Part shown: in pieces, positions 7,872 to 15,454 of the stretch
Layout of the letters: each line of letters begins with the position of its first letter
Position numbering within the stretch: the stretch's first letter is position 1
NCBI GenBank assembly: GCA_021324435.1
Contig: JAJPIZ010000009.1
Coordinates: forward strand, 124,001-188,000
Source of the DNA: Anaerolineae bacterium
Lineage (GTDB): Bacteria > Chloroflexota > Anaerolineae > Anaerolineales > Villigracilaceae
DNA length: 64,000 nucleotides
Reading direction: 5' to 3'
Notes under the pieces: model-generated
The model's input: only the letters and a program-made list of their open reading frames with translations
Told to the model about the DNA's origin: nothing
Databases searched by the model: none
Position numbers and translations under genes: made by a program

Positions 7872-7899
7872 ATTATATGCGTGTTCGGATGCTTGTCAA
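7872..7899 (-). promoter_or_regulatory. Strong sigma-70-type promoter of thrS
   Basis: Minus-strand TTGACA (7899-7894) and TATAAT (7877-7872) are both perfect consensus, with a 16-bp spacer. Transcription would begin near 7865, at the 5' edge of the T-box leader. Confidence 0.85.
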
Positions 7900-7901
7900 G
7901 C

Positions 7902-7944
7902 AAAATAAAAATCGGGAAGAGATAGCCTCCTCCCGATTTAACCC
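7902..7944 (-). terminator. Rho-independent terminator after the DUF981 gene
   Basis: On the minus strand AAATCGGGA and TCCCGATTT flank a 13-nt loop and are followed by TTATTTTG. It stands between the DUF981 gene and the thrS promoter. Confidence 0.8.
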
Positions 7945-7953
7945 GGGCTGTTT

Positions 7954-8541
7954 TTATGGAGCAGGAGTTACCATCGTGGCGGGGACCCATTTGGCAAAGC
8001 TTGCCATATGGCCCCACAGCGAACCATAGAAGGTAATGCCCCACAGCAAAGCCGTTCCCAGCAGGAGCGCAATTCCAATCCAGCGGACAACTTGATTTTT
8101 CCTGAACCACATCAGGAAGGGGAAGACGCCGAGGCCAGCGAGGCCCGCCAGAATGAAGCCCACGGCTGAGATCAGGGGCTCTTTCGTCAATTGCAGAGAA
8201 TAGATGCGGATGCCCACGATCAACGCGTCAATCGCGGCGAAGAAGGAATAGATGCTGACCGGCAGGAGGTTCCAGCCCTGCCACAATGAAATGGATGTAG
8301 CGAGGAAGACCAGCCCGAAGAGCGTAGTGGCGTCGCCGTAGCCCACGTTGTAAGCGCCGGGCAGGGGCCAGGTGAACGAGATCTGCAGGCCGGTGACCAG
8401 GCTGCAAAGGCCCGTGACAAAGAAGGCGGACGCGTAAGGGCGCTGATCTTTTTCGTCAATACCTCTCCACAGATAGTAGGCGAGCAAGACGGTGCCAGCG
8501 ACGAGGTTGATCATGACGAGCGTGAGGAAATCAATAAACAT
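7954..8541 (-). CDS. DUF981-family multi-pass membrane protein
   Basis: 195 aa from the ATG at 8541 (MFIDFLTLVMINLVAG), preceded by an AGGAG-like site; upstream in-frame codons look non-coding. About six hydrophobic helices are visible, with the family hallmark NVGYGDATTLFGLVFLATSISL in the centre and short charged loops (RGIDEKDQRPYA). The family is widespread in Chloroflexota and Archaea and has no established function. The short C-terminal tail is VPATMVTPAP. The gene stands alone, ending in its own terminator ahead of thrS. Confidence 0.75.
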   Translation of the reverse strand: MFIDFLTLVMINLVAGTVLLAYYLWRGIDEKDQRPYASAFFVTGLCSLVTGLQISFTWPLPGAYNVGYGDATTLFGLVFLATSISLWQGWNLLPVSIYSFFAAIDALIVGIRIYSLQLTKEPLISAVGFILAGLAGLGVFPFLMWFRKNQVVRWIGIALLLGTALLWGITFYGSLWGHMASFAKWVPATMVTPAP

Positions 8542-8655
8542 GAGAGGCTCCTTTGTGTAATGCGGGAAATTGAACTGACTTTGTCTTTTATAACCCTCCT
8601 CTGAACATTCGGACACTGTAGTCCATAATTGAATTTGTATGACATTTGGTATGAA

Positions 8656-8684
8656 TCAAAAAAGCCCCGAAACTAGGGGCCTTC
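8656..8684 (-). terminator. Terminator downstream of tRNA-Val
   Basis: Minus strand GGCCCCTAGTTTCGGGGCTTTTTT: a 5-bp GC stem (GCCCC/GGGGC) followed by six T's, immediately 3' of the tRNA. Confidence 0.8.
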
Positions 8685-8687
8685 CTG

Positions 8688-8761
8688 TGGGCGGAATAGG
8701 GCTCGAACCTACGACCTCTGCTATGTCAAAGCAGTGCTCTAACCAACTGAGCTATCCGCCC
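8688..8761 (-). tRNA. tRNA-Val (anticodon GAC)
   Basis: 74 nt. The acceptor arm GGGCGGA pairs with TCCGCCC, the D-arm is GCTC-AGTTGGTTA-GAGC, and the anticodon arm CTGCT-TTGACAT-AGCAG gives anticodon GAC. The variable loop AGGTC and T-arm GTAGG-TTCGAGC-CCTAT follow, with discriminator A. No CCA is encoded. All arms fold without mismatch in the acceptor stem. It stands alone with a terminator behind it. Confidence 0.97.
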
Positions 8762-8912
8762 GAGAGACGCACATTATAACGAGGGTGTATTGATTTGACA
8801 ATAGGATGGAAATAAACCTCGCGATATGTCCTCAAATCGAGGAAAATCCGATGAGATATTTTTCTTCGACGGCTCCACGACCGACTTAGAAAATTTGTGC
8901 TATACTTTGCCT

Positions 8913-9155
8913 ATGTCCGCCATCATCCGCGCTTCCGAGATCGGATCGTATCTTTACTGCCGCCGCGCCTGGTGGTATCGCAAGCAGGGCGTGGAATCGG
9001 AGAACCAGACGGAGCTTGCCACTGGGACTGAACTGCATCGCCAGCACGGACGCAAGGTCATCGCGGCGGGTCTGCTCCGGACGTTGGGCGGACTCCTGTT
9101 GCTGACGGCTTTGATTCTGCTCGCAGTTTACGTCACCACACTTTTGCTGAAATAG
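8913..9155 (+). CDS. Small membrane protein resembling the N-terminal part of Cas4 (one Fe-S cysteine)
   Basis: 80 aa from the ATG at 8913. TATACT (8901-8906) is 6 nt upstream with no ribosome-binding site, so the mRNA may be leaderless. Residues 1-47 match the start of Cas4/DUF83 nucleases (IRASEIGSYLYCRRAWWYRKQG ... LATGTELHRQHG), including the single N-terminal cysteine. A transmembrane helix follows (~52-76, LLRTLGGLLLLTALILLAVYVTTLL). The nuclease core is absent here but is found in the gene at 9381-9893, which has a membrane helix at its own N-terminus. Inference: the two chains pair in the membrane. No function is established. Confidence 0.75.
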   Translation: MSAIIRASEIGSYLYCRRAWWYRKQGVESENQTELATGTELHRQHGRKVIAAGLLRTLGGLLLLTALILLAVYVTTLLLK

Positions 9156-9164
9156 GAATCTGAA

Positions 9165-9368
9165 ATGACCGTTTTGAATTACTTGAAGGCATGCCGGCCC
9201 AAAGAAGTGTCGCAACACTTGGAACGAACGTTGCCCGCCGTGAAGGCATCAAATAAGGAACAATTGGTCGCCGCCGCTCGAAAAGCGGATGGAGGATTTG
9301 TCCGGTTCGGGACTTGCACGTGTGAAGAAAGTTATCAAAGGAACGAAAAGCTCTCACTGACCTACTGA
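9165..9368 (+). CDS. Small hypothetical ORF between the two Cas4-like genes
   Basis: 67 codons, Lys/Ala-rich (KEVSQHLERTLPAVKASNKEQLVAAARKADGG) with a CTC motif near the end. The ATG is 9 nt after the upstream stop, and GGAATCTG offers a weak site. I do not recognise it. No membrane segment or known motif is visible. Neither strand gives a better alternative, so it may be a real small gene or just a spacer. Confidence 0.3.
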   Translation: MTVLNYLKACRPKEVSQHLERTLPAVKASNKEQLVAAARKADGGFVRFGTCTCEESYQRNEKLSLTY

Positions 9369-9380
9369 TTACTGAAAACC

Positions 9381-9893
9381 ATGCTTTACATTGCCATCCT
9401 TCTCTTCATCCTCGCTATTATTTTTTTACTGCAAGGCAACCGTCAGCGACGGGAAGCGGGCCTGCCAGGCGGACGCGTCGTCTACACCGATACGCGCGCC
9501 TGGGGCGAAGTGGAGAAGCCGCTCTTTTATGCAGAATTGGGATTGACCGGCAAACCTGATTATTTGGTGGAACACGATGGGAAGTTGATTCCGGTCGAAG
9601 TGAAATCGGGGCGCACGCCCGAGGCTCCGTATGATTCGCATATCTTCCAGGTCGCGGCCTATTGTCTTTTGGTGGAGAAAACGTTTGGCAGGCGTCCGCC
9701 GTATGGGATCATCCATTATCCAAACCGTGATTTCGCCGTGGATTACACGTCCGAACTCGAGTCCGCGTTGCTGGATGAACTGGCGGAGATGAAGCGTGAT
9801 GAATATCGGACGAATGTCCCGAGGTCCCATGAAGACGCGGCGCGTTGCCGCAAATGCGGATTCAAGAAAGTGTGCGATCAAAGTTTGGCTTAG
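9381..9893 (+). CDS. Membrane-anchored Cas4-like PD-(D/E)XK nuclease
   Basis: 170 aa. An N-terminal transmembrane helix (~2-20, LYIAILLFILAIIFLLQG) precedes a RecB/Cas4 nuclease domain. The active-site residues are visible as GKPDYLVEHDGKLIPVEVKSG (D near 56, E and K near 70-72), followed by QVAAYCLLVE. The C-terminal cluster CRKCGFKKVC supplies three cysteines. Cas4-type nucleases hold a 4Fe-4S cluster with one N-terminal and three C-terminal cysteines. The missing N-terminal one is in the protein encoded at 8913-9155. No cas1, cas2 or repeat array is present, so a CRISPR role is not supported; DNA repair or envelope-associated DNA processing is speculation. Confidence 0.85.
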   Translation: MLYIAILLFILAIIFLLQGNRQRREAGLPGGRVVYTDTRAWGEVEKPLFYAELGLTGKPDYLVEHDGKLIPVEVKSGRTPEAPYDSHIFQVAAYCLLVEKTFGRRPPYGIIHYPNRDFAVDYTSELESALLDELAEMKRDEYRTNVPRSHEDAARCRKCGFKKVCDQSLA

Positions 9894-9990
9894 ACCTCAT
9901 CCATCCCCACCCCGCCATCCCCTTTCCTCTCTCATTGGGAGAGGAAAGGGGAGGATGTCACCAAGTGACAGGAGGGGTTAGGAGAGGTCA
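9894..9990. repeat. GC-rich palindromic element upstream of nadK
   Basis: CCTTTCCTCTC(tcattg)GGGAGAGGAAAGG forms the central stem (about 9929-9957), with outer CCTC/GAGG arms. It is the same family as 7478-7597, 14608-14655, 33914-33975 and 54835-54899. The nadK -10 box (TATAAT, 9997-10002) lies right behind it. Confidence 0.65.
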
Positions 9991-10011
9991 ACAAGGTATA
10001 ATTATTTCATC

Positions 10012-10863
10012 ATGCCCGACGCATTCATTCCGAAACGCCCTGTTGTCGTTTCATATCCAAAAATACCGGACGCGTTCGCCGAAGCGGACTTGATCGTCAA
10101 ATTCCTGAAGGGCAAGGGCTTTGATGTTCCTCAAGGCTCGGTCTACGACGAAGAGTTGCGCAAGCGCGTCAAGCAGGGCGAATTCGACATTATGATCGCG
10201 GTCGGCGGCGATGGGACCATGTTGCGGGCGGGTCATTTATGCGCTCCATGCGGCGTGCCGATTCTGGGAATCAACCTGGGCCGCCTCGGTTTTTTGATGC
10301 AAGTCGAGCGCGGGGAATGGCGTGAGATGTTCGAGCGTTTGTTCAACGGTGAAGCCTGGATCGAGAATCGCATGATGCTTTCGGCGCAACATGTGCGCGG
10401 CGGCGAGGTACTTGGGCACTGGCAGGCGCTCAACGAAGCCGTGGTCAGCCGCGGGTTGAATCTGCGCCCTGTGCGACTCGCGGCCAGTGTGGATGGACGA
10501 CTGCTAACGACCTATGTTTGCGATGGACTCATCGCGGCCACACCGACCGGTTCGACGGCTTACGCGCTCGCCGCGGGCGGACCGATCCTGCCGCCTGATT
10601 TGCGAAATATTCTCATCGTCCCGATTGCGCCGCATTTGTCGGTGGATCGCGCGGTGGTGTTGGCCGAAGGTTCATCCATCAGCATCATCGTCAAGAGTGA
10701 CAACTCGGTCGTCAGCGTGGACGGTCAGCCGCCGCTCCCGCTGGCTGAAGATGATCACGTGGACGTGCGCGCCGCGGAATACGCCGCAAAATTCGTCCGC
10801 TTTGGAGACCCGGGTTATTTCTATCGAAACTTGAACGCGCATATGAATCAACCTCATATCTAG
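10012..10863 (+). CDS. nadK: NAD kinase
   Basis: 283 aa, usual length. The nucleotide-binding GGDGTML is at 65-71 (catalytic Asp), followed by ILGINLGRLGFL, LNEAVVSRG and TPTGSTAYALAAGGPI, all diagnostic of PpnK. The enzyme phosphorylates NAD+ to NADP+ using ATP or polyphosphate in the cytoplasm. TATAAT (9997-10002) is 9 nt before the ATG and no ribosome-binding site is visible, suggesting a leaderless or near-leaderless mRNA. It is followed 80 bp later by the GxxExxY gene. Confidence 0.97.
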   Translation: MPDAFIPKRPVVVSYPKIPDAFAEADLIVKFLKGKGFDVPQGSVYDEELRKRVKQGEFDIMIAVGGDGTMLRAGHLCAPCGVPILGINLGRLGFLMQVERGEWREMFERLFNGEAWIENRMMLSAQHVRGGEVLGHWQALNEAVVSRGLNLRPVRLAASVDGRLLTTYVCDGLIAATPTGSTAYALAAGGPILPPDLRNILIVPIAPHLSVDRAVVLAEGSSISIIVKSDNSVVSVDGQPPLPLAEDDHVDVRAAEYAAKFVRFGDPGYFYRNLNAHMNQPHI

Positions 10864-10945
10864 AAACTTGGCCATCAATTCGGTAAATTCACCGCAGATG
10901 AACTCAGATGAACTCTTGATGATTGATGAAAACGAGGTGGATGAT

Positions 10946-11338
10946 ATGCCCTCTCGAGACGTGAATGAAATTACCCAGCAAATCATTGGTTGCGCTTACA
11001 AAGTCAGCAACAGCTTGGGTATTGACTTTGTGGAGAAAGTTTATGAGAATGCACTCGCGCACATTCTTCGGAAGGATGGGTTAATAGTTGCTCAACAACA
11101 TCCTGTAAAGGTTACCTTTGAAGGTGTTGTCGTAGGGGAATTTTTTGCTGATCTGCTTGTAGAGCAAAGAGTCCTAGTGGAACTGAAGGCGGTCTCTGCG
11201 CTAATGCAGGAACATACAGCCCAGGCGTTGAATTATCTTCGCGCGACCGGGTTGGAGGGAGGTCTGTCTTCTGATAAACTTCGGAAAGCCGAAAGTGGAA
11301 ATCAAGTGCCTCCTTCCTTCGGTGTATTGGAAGTCTGA
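10946..11338 (+). CDS. GxxExxY-family protein with frame-disrupted C-terminus
   Basis: 130 aa from the ATG at 10946, behind a GAGG; earlier in-frame starts (10868 TTG, 10898 ATG) lie in a GATGAACTCAGATGAAC-type repeat. The family signature GIDFVEKVYENAL, QQHPVKVTFEGVVVGEFFADLLVE and VELKAVSALMQEHTAQALNYLRATG is intact. The usual ending (LLINFGKPKVEIK) is present, but in another frame that stops at 11348. A GGAGGGAG duplication at about 11260-11268 explains the 4-bp shift. The family is found next to many unrelated genes and may be a nuclease-like fold; its role is not established. Confidence 0.8.
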   Translation: MPSRDVNEITQQIIGCAYKVSNSLGIDFVEKVYENALAHILRKDGLIVAQQHPVKVTFEGVVVGEFFADLLVEQRVLVELKAVSALMQEHTAQALNYLRATGLEGGLSSDKLRKAESGNQVPPSFGVLEV

Positions 11339-11421
11339 CAAACCATGAGACCCTCGTTCATCAAACCTTTGATTTTTCATCTGTGTTTATCTGTGGTTAA
11401 AAAATTCAAAATCGCTGATGG

Positions 11422-11943
11422 ATGCCTATGACCCAATCTGCCACGTTGTACTGCTATGTTCATCCCAATCGTCCCACCACACTGCGTTGCAATCGTTGCG
11501 AGCGGCCCATCTGCACGCAGTGCGCAGTCCGCACACCGACCGGATATCGGTGCAGGAACTGTGTGCGCGAATTGCAAAAGACCTTCGACACTGCGGTCTG
11601 GTATGACTATGTGATCGGCCTGACGGTCACGGTCGTTCTTTCTGCCATTGCCAGCGTCATCGTCTCGGCCATCTCTTTCCTCGGCGGCTTTTTTATGATT
11701 TTTATTTCCCTCGCGATCGCGGCGGGAGCCGGGACCATCATCGCCAACATCCTCCTGCGTTTGATTCGTCGCCGTTCGCGCGTCCTGTTTTTTGTGATCG
11801 CCGCCAGCATCGTCATCGGCGCGCTCCCCGTGGCTTTGTTCTTTTTGTTTACCGGTAATTTCTTCTCGATCATCTGGCAGGGAATCTATGTGTTCGTCGC
11901 CACACCCACCGTTTACGCACGATTTTCAGGTATCCAGTTATAA
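11422..11943 (+). CDS. B-box-type zinc-finger membrane protein
   Basis: 173 aa. Residues ~10-50 hold a cysteine/histidine cluster (CYVHPNRPTTLRCNRC, then CTQC, then CRNC) like the B-box/zinc-ribbon heads found in many Chloroflexota membrane proteins. About three to four transmembrane helices follow (from VIGLTVTVVLSAIASVIVSA on), with a basic loop LLRLIRRRSRVL. Its stop is 3 bp before the recN start, so the two may be co-transcribed. No enzymatic domain is visible; a scaffold or regulatory role is only a guess. Confidence 0.7.
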   Translation: MPMTQSATLYCYVHPNRPTTLRCNRCERPICTQCAVRTPTGYRCRNCVRELQKTFDTAVWYDYVIGLTVTVVLSAIASVIVSAISFLGGFFMIFISLAIAAGAGTIIANILLRLIRRRSRVLFFVIAASIVIGALPVALFFLFTGNFFSIIWQGIYVFVATPTVYARFSGIQL

Positions 11944-11946
11944 ATT

Positions 11947-13680
11947 ATGCTGACCGAACTTCACATTCAAAATTTCGCCATCATAGACAAACTCGATCTC
12001 AAACTTGGCGCGGGACTCATCATCCTCACGGGTGAGACCGGCGCGGGCAAGTCCATCATCCTCGACGCGGTGGATATGCTCGTGGGCGGCCGCGCGGACG
12101 CGACAGTGGTCAGAGCAGAATCAGACGCGGCAGTGGTCGAGGGTGTGTTCGCGCTCAAAGGTCCGGAAAAAGAAGCGGTGAACGAAATCCTCAAGCGCGA
12201 AGAATTATTGGATGATCCCAACTATGTGACCGTCGCGCGCGAAGTCCGGCGTGAGGGACGCAGTGTGGCCCGCGTCAATGGCCGGACCGTGAACCTGACT
12301 CTGCTCAAGGAACTTGGTTCGGCGCTGATAGATATCCATGGCCAATCCGAGCACTTGTCTTTGCTCGATCCGCGCGCGCATCTTGGTTTGTTGGATCGTT
12401 ACGCCGAAGTCGCCAAGCCGCTCGCTGAATATCGTCAGACCTATCAAAAGTTATTGAACGTCCGCAAGGAGTTGAACGATCTACGTCAGGCGCAGGTGGA
12501 CGCCGACCGCCGCGTGGAGATGCTGATGTTTCAGGCGCAGGAGATCGAGGACGCCAAGCTCAAGCCCGGCGAAGATGAAGAATTGAAAAAGGAACGCGAC
12601 CGACTGGCCAACGCCGAGTCGCTCGCGCGGTACGCGCAACACGCGCTGGAAGTGTTGGACGAAGGCTCGCAGGAATCGCCCGCGGCCAGCGACTTGGTGG
12701 GGCAGGCCGCGCAGGCCTTGGCCGCGCTTGCCAAAATTGACAAGGCGCAGGAGGAACTCGCCGACGAAGCCGCCACGCTCGAAGACACACTGGCGGATGT
12801 GATTCGTTCTCTGCGCGATTACCTCGATGAAATCGAATTCAACCCCAAACGTTTGGAGGAAGCCGAAGAACGTTTGAATTTGATTCACAATCTCACGCGC
12901 AAGTATGGCGGAAGCATTCCGTCCGTGATCGCCTTCGGCGCGGACGCGCGCAAGCAGTTGGAAAATATTTCAGGCGCAAGCGAGCGCATCGGCGCGTTGG
13001 AAGCCGAGGAAGATAAATTACTGCAAACTTTATCCAGGCAGGCGCAGGCGCTTTCGGACAAACGTAAAGCCGCCGCGGAGAAATTAGGCAAGGGCATCGA
13101 GATCGAACTGGATGACCTCAAGATGGCTGCCGCCCGCTTCGGCGTGGACTTTCAGACGCGTCCCGATCCGAACGGCATTCCCCTGGCGGACGGTTCACGC
13201 GTGGCGTTCGATCAAAATGGATTTGATCGCGTGGAATTTCTTGTCGCCCCGAATCCCGGCGAGGGACTCAAACCGCTGGCGCGCATCGCCTCCGGCGGTG
13301 AGACCTCGCGCCTGATGCTGGCGTTAAAGAATATTCTGGCGAAGGCTGATGAAATCCCCTCGCTCATCTTCGATGAAATTGATCAGGGCATCGGCGGGCG
13401 CGTGGGACTCGTGGTTGGCTACAAACTCTGGCACCTCGGACGCAACCATCAGGTCTTTTGCGTGACGCACCTGCCGCAACTGGCCGCCTTCGGCGATGAA
13501 CACTATCAGGTGCAGAAACTGATTCAAGGCAACCGCACGCTGACGCGCGTCGAACGTCTCACCGGCGAGCCGCAACTGCTGGAACTGTCACAGATGCTGG
13601 GCGAAGTCGGCGAAGGGACTCTGCGCTCCGCGCACGAGTTGATGCAGGTGGCGCGGCAGATGATCAAGAGCGGGAAATAA
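11947..13680 (+). CDS. recN: DNA repair protein RecN
   Basis: 577 aa, full length. The N-terminal ATPase half has Walker A GETGAGKS (29-36) and ARVNGRTVN. The middle is a long coiled coil (~150-360) and the C-terminal half has the signature IASGGETSRLMLALK, Walker B SLIFDEIDQGIGG and VTHLPQLAAFGDEHY. RecN is an SMC-like protein that acts at double-strand breaks. The final 30 bp (13647-13676) recur exactly at 14574-14603, on the far side of an inserted MNT/HEPN pair. The ancestral gene end was thus probably split by the insertion without loss of function. Confidence 0.97.
   Translation: MLTELHIQNFAIIDKLDLKLGAGLIILTGETGAGKSIILDAVDMLVGGRADATVVRAESDAAVVEGVFALKGPEKEAVNEILKREELLDDPNYVTVAREVRREGRSVARVNGRTVNLTLLKELGSALIDIHGQSEHLSLLDPRAHLGLLDRYAEVAKPLAEYRQTYQKLLNVRKELNDLRQAQVDADRRVEMLMFQAQEIEDAKLKPGEDEELKKERDRLANAESLARYAQHALEVLDEGSQESPAASDLVGQAAQALAALAKIDKAQEELADEAATLEDTLADVIRSLRDYLDEIEFNPKRLEEAEERLNLIHNLTRKYGGSIPSVIAFGADARKQLENISGASERIGALEAEEDKLLQTLSRQAQALSDKRKAAAEKLGKGIEIELDDLKMAAARFGVDFQTRPDPNGIPLADGSRVAFDQNGFDRVEFLVAPNPGEGLKPLARIASGGETSRLMLALKNILAKADEIPSLIFDEIDQGIGGRVGLVVGYKLWHLGRNHQVFCVTHLPQLAAFGDEHYQVQKLIQGNRTLTRVERLTGEPQLLELSQMLGEVGEGTLRSAHELMQVARQMIKSGK
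13647..13676 (+). repeat. Left copy of 30-bp direct repeat flanking the MNT/HEPN cassette
   Basis: The last 30 bp of recN before the stop, starting GGTGGCGCGGCAGATGATC, are identical to 14574-14603. The left copy continues ATAA, the right GTAG, both giving a stop codon in the recN frame. Confidence 0.95.
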
Positions 13681-13693
13681 GTATAATAAGCAT

Positions 13694-14110
13694 ATGAATG
13701 TCCGACAGCAGAAGATCGAGTCAATATGTAGGAAGCGGGGGATCAAGGCGTTATACGTCTTCGGCAGTCGCGCCGCTGAAGTGCTTTATGCGCTTGACGA
13801 TGACGCGTACCAATTCCAGAAATCGCAAAGCGACTTGGATATTGGTATCCTGATCCCCTCTCCATTCTCGGTTGATGACAAAGTTGATTTGATGCTTGAA
13901 CTGGAAGGCCTCTTCAATGTGCCGCGTGTTGACCTGCTTGTGTTGCAGGAAGTGGACGCCTTCCTTGCCGCCAACATTATCCGCGGCGAACGCATCTACG
14001 CCGAGGATTCGTACCTGGCCGATGAATATGAACTCTTCGTGCTCCGCCGCGCCGGCGATTTGGCCGAACTGGAACGCGACCGTATGGCAACAATCCTGCA
14101 CGAGGCATGA
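13694..14110 (+). CDS. mntA: MNT-domain nucleotidyltransferase (antitoxin of HEPN/MNT pair)
   Basis: 138 aa. The minimal nucleotidyltransferase motif is VFGSRAAEVL (~25-34) and SDLDIGILIPSP (~51-62), with RVDLLVL providing the third acidic residue; the GS to DLD spacing is longer than usual. MntA-type antitoxins AMPylate and silence their HEPN partner. TATAAT (13682-13687) starts 2 nt after the recN stop and only 6 nt before the ATG, so the pair has its own, probably leaderless, promoter. The HEPN gene begins 4 nt after its stop. Confidence 0.9.
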   Translation: MNVRQQKIESICRKRGIKALYVFGSRAAEVLYALDDDAYQFQKSQSDLDIGILIPSPFSVDDKVDLMLELEGLFNVPRVDLLVLQEVDAFLAANIIRGERIYAEDSYLADEYELFVLRRAGDLAELERDRMATILHEA

Positions 14111-14114
14111 CGTG

Positions 14115-14570
14115 ATGCCGGGTAAAATTTCCAAACGAGTCGTCAGTGACCGCCTGATGTGGGTGGATCGGATGTTGAAAGAAATCCGTTCCCTGCCGCT
14201 GAATTCCAAACCGATCTTCATGCAAGACAGCCGGAATGTCTGGGCGGCGGAATCCTGCCTGCGCCGCGCGTTGGAGGCTATCTTTGATTTGGGCAGACAT
14301 ACCCTCGCGAAGGGATTCGGCGAGGCGGTGACGGAATATAAGGAAATCGCCGTGGCATTGAACAAAGACGAGGTAATCTCTGCCGGTGACTTTGAATTGA
14401 TGCTCAAACTGGCGGGCTATCGCAACCGCCTCGTGCACTTCTATCATGATGTGAGCGCGGATGAGTTGTACGAGATATGCGCTTCTCATCTGGAAGATGT
14501 TGAGCGGATCGCGAACACTTTACGTTCATGGCTTGCGAATCACCCAAATTCTCTGGATGAAACTTTATAA
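14115..14570 (+). CDS. hepT: HEPN-domain toxin (HepT-like, DUF86 type)
   Basis: 151 aa from the ATG at 14115 (a GTG at 14112 is also possible). Four-helix HEPN protein with the RNase motif RX4HXY as RNRLVHFY (~100-107), preceded by DSRNVWAAESCLRRALEAIFDLG. HepT is a ribonuclease toxin neutralised by its MNT partner, encoded just upstream with a 4-bp gap. The pair is bracketed by a 30-bp duplication of the recN end, evidence of insertion at this site. Confidence 0.88.
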   Translation: MPGKISKRVVSDRLMWVDRMLKEIRSLPLNSKPIFMQDSRNVWAAESCLRRALEAIFDLGRHTLAKGFGEAVTEYKEIAVALNKDEVISAGDFELMLKLAGYRNRLVHFYHDVSADELYEICASHLEDVERIANTLRSWLANHPNSLDETL

Positions 14571-14573
14571 AAC

Positions 14574-14607
14574 GGTGGCGCGGCAGATGATCAAGAGCGG
14601 GAAGTAG
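14574..14607 (+). repeat. Right copy of the recN 3'-end repeat (with stop codon)
   Basis: Positions 14574-14603 repeat recN 13647-13676 without a mismatch, followed by GTAG. It is immediately followed by the palindromic element at 14608, which would be the natural recN terminator. This suggests that this is the original recN end, separated by the insert. Confidence 0.9.
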
Positions 14608-14655
14608 CCTCTCCCCATTCCTCCTCAAATTCCAAAGAAATTTGAGGAGGAATGG
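14608..14655. terminator. Palindromic element/terminator (GGGGAGAGG family)
   Basis: CCCATTCCTCCTCAAATT and its complement form an 18-bp stem with a short AAAG-type loop, followed on the plus strand by CATTTT. It probably ends recN or hepT transcripts and belongs to the palindrome family also found at 7478, 9894, 33914 and 54835. Confidence 0.65.
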
Positions 14656-14683
14656 GGCATTTTCCATTACAATCCAAACCACC

Positions 14684-15307
14684 ATGGACGATCAATGGCT
14701 CTCCCTCCACGAAGCCGCCGAACTGCTCGGCGTCCACCCCAGCACGGTGCGCGCCTGGTCCAACAAAGGCATCCTGCCCGTGCATCGCACGCAGGGCGGG
14801 CATCGCCGCTACAAGCGCAGTGAAGTCCTTTTGTGGGCCGACACGATGCGCGGCGGACAGGCCATCGAACCGGTCAGTGTGATTCAGGCCGCGGTGCGCA
14901 ACATCCGCTTGCAAATTTCCGAGGGGCGGCTCGAAGCGGAAGCCTGGTATCAAAAATTGGATGAAGACGCGCGCGCCCAGTATCGTCAATCGGCGCGTTC
15001 GTTGTTTCAGGGCTTGATCAATTATCTGTCATCGGACGGAGATGAAGCCTCCTCCGAGGCGCATTCCATCGGATACGAATACGCTTCGCGCGCCCGCCGC
15101 TTCGGTCTCAACAACGTGGATGCGGCGCGCGCCTTTTTGTTTTTCCGCGATGCTTTGCTTCAATCTGTCATTCAGGTCTATCAGGAAGCCAACGTGCCGT
15201 CGGGTCAGGCCTGGGGCGATCTTCTGCGCAAGGTCAATGCGTTCACGGATATGATCTTGTTGAATCTGCTTGAAACGTATCGAGCCATGGAGCATGCCAA
15301 TCCATGA
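14684..15307 (+). CDS. MerR/excisionase-type HTH regulator with RsbRD-like domain
   Basis: 207 aa from the ATG at 14684, with TACAAT 10 nt upstream. Residues 4-55 are a MerR-like winged helix (SLHEAAELLGVHPSTVRAWSNKGILPVHRTQGGHRRY). Residues ~75-205 look like the RsbRD N-terminal domain of stressosome-type proteins (ARSLFQGLINYLSSDG ... GYEYASRARRFGLNNVDAARAFLFFRD). The combination suggests a DNA-binding protein whose helical globin-like domain takes a signal. No target operator was identified. Confidence 0.8.
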   Translation: MDDQWLSLHEAAELLGVHPSTVRAWSNKGILPVHRTQGGHRRYKRSEVLLWADTMRGGQAIEPVSVIQAAVRNIRLQISEGRLEAEAWYQKLDEDARAQYRQSARSLFQGLINYLSSDGDEASSEAHSIGYEYASRARRFGLNNVDAARAFLFFRDALLQSVIQVYQEANVPSGQAWGDLLRKVNAFTDMILLNLLETYRAMEHANP

Positions 15308-15421
15308 AAATCTTTAAACACGAAGCACACACCGTTCGTGCCGCGAGCACGACGGTGCGAGACGGCAAAGGGCACGAAGTTTTTACCTTTGAGTCCTTCG
15401 TGTCCTTTGTGTTTAATTGTT
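15308..15421. repeat. CACGAAG-type dispersed repeat
   Basis: TTTAAACACGAAGCACACACC ... TTCGTGTCCTTTGTGTTTAA: arms with CACGAAG and its complement CTTCGTG bracket about 90 bp. The same design is seen at 15965-16186, 18118-18202 and 57660-57711. No open frame is present. Confidence 0.65.
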
Positions 15422-15454
15422 TTGTCGCTAACTCATAAAAGGTATAATCCTCAC

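Noticed and set aside
8913-9893. CRISPR-Cas locus suggested by the Cas4-like nuclease
   Set aside because: No cas1/cas2, effector genes or direct-repeat arrays with unique spacers were seen anywhere in the window.
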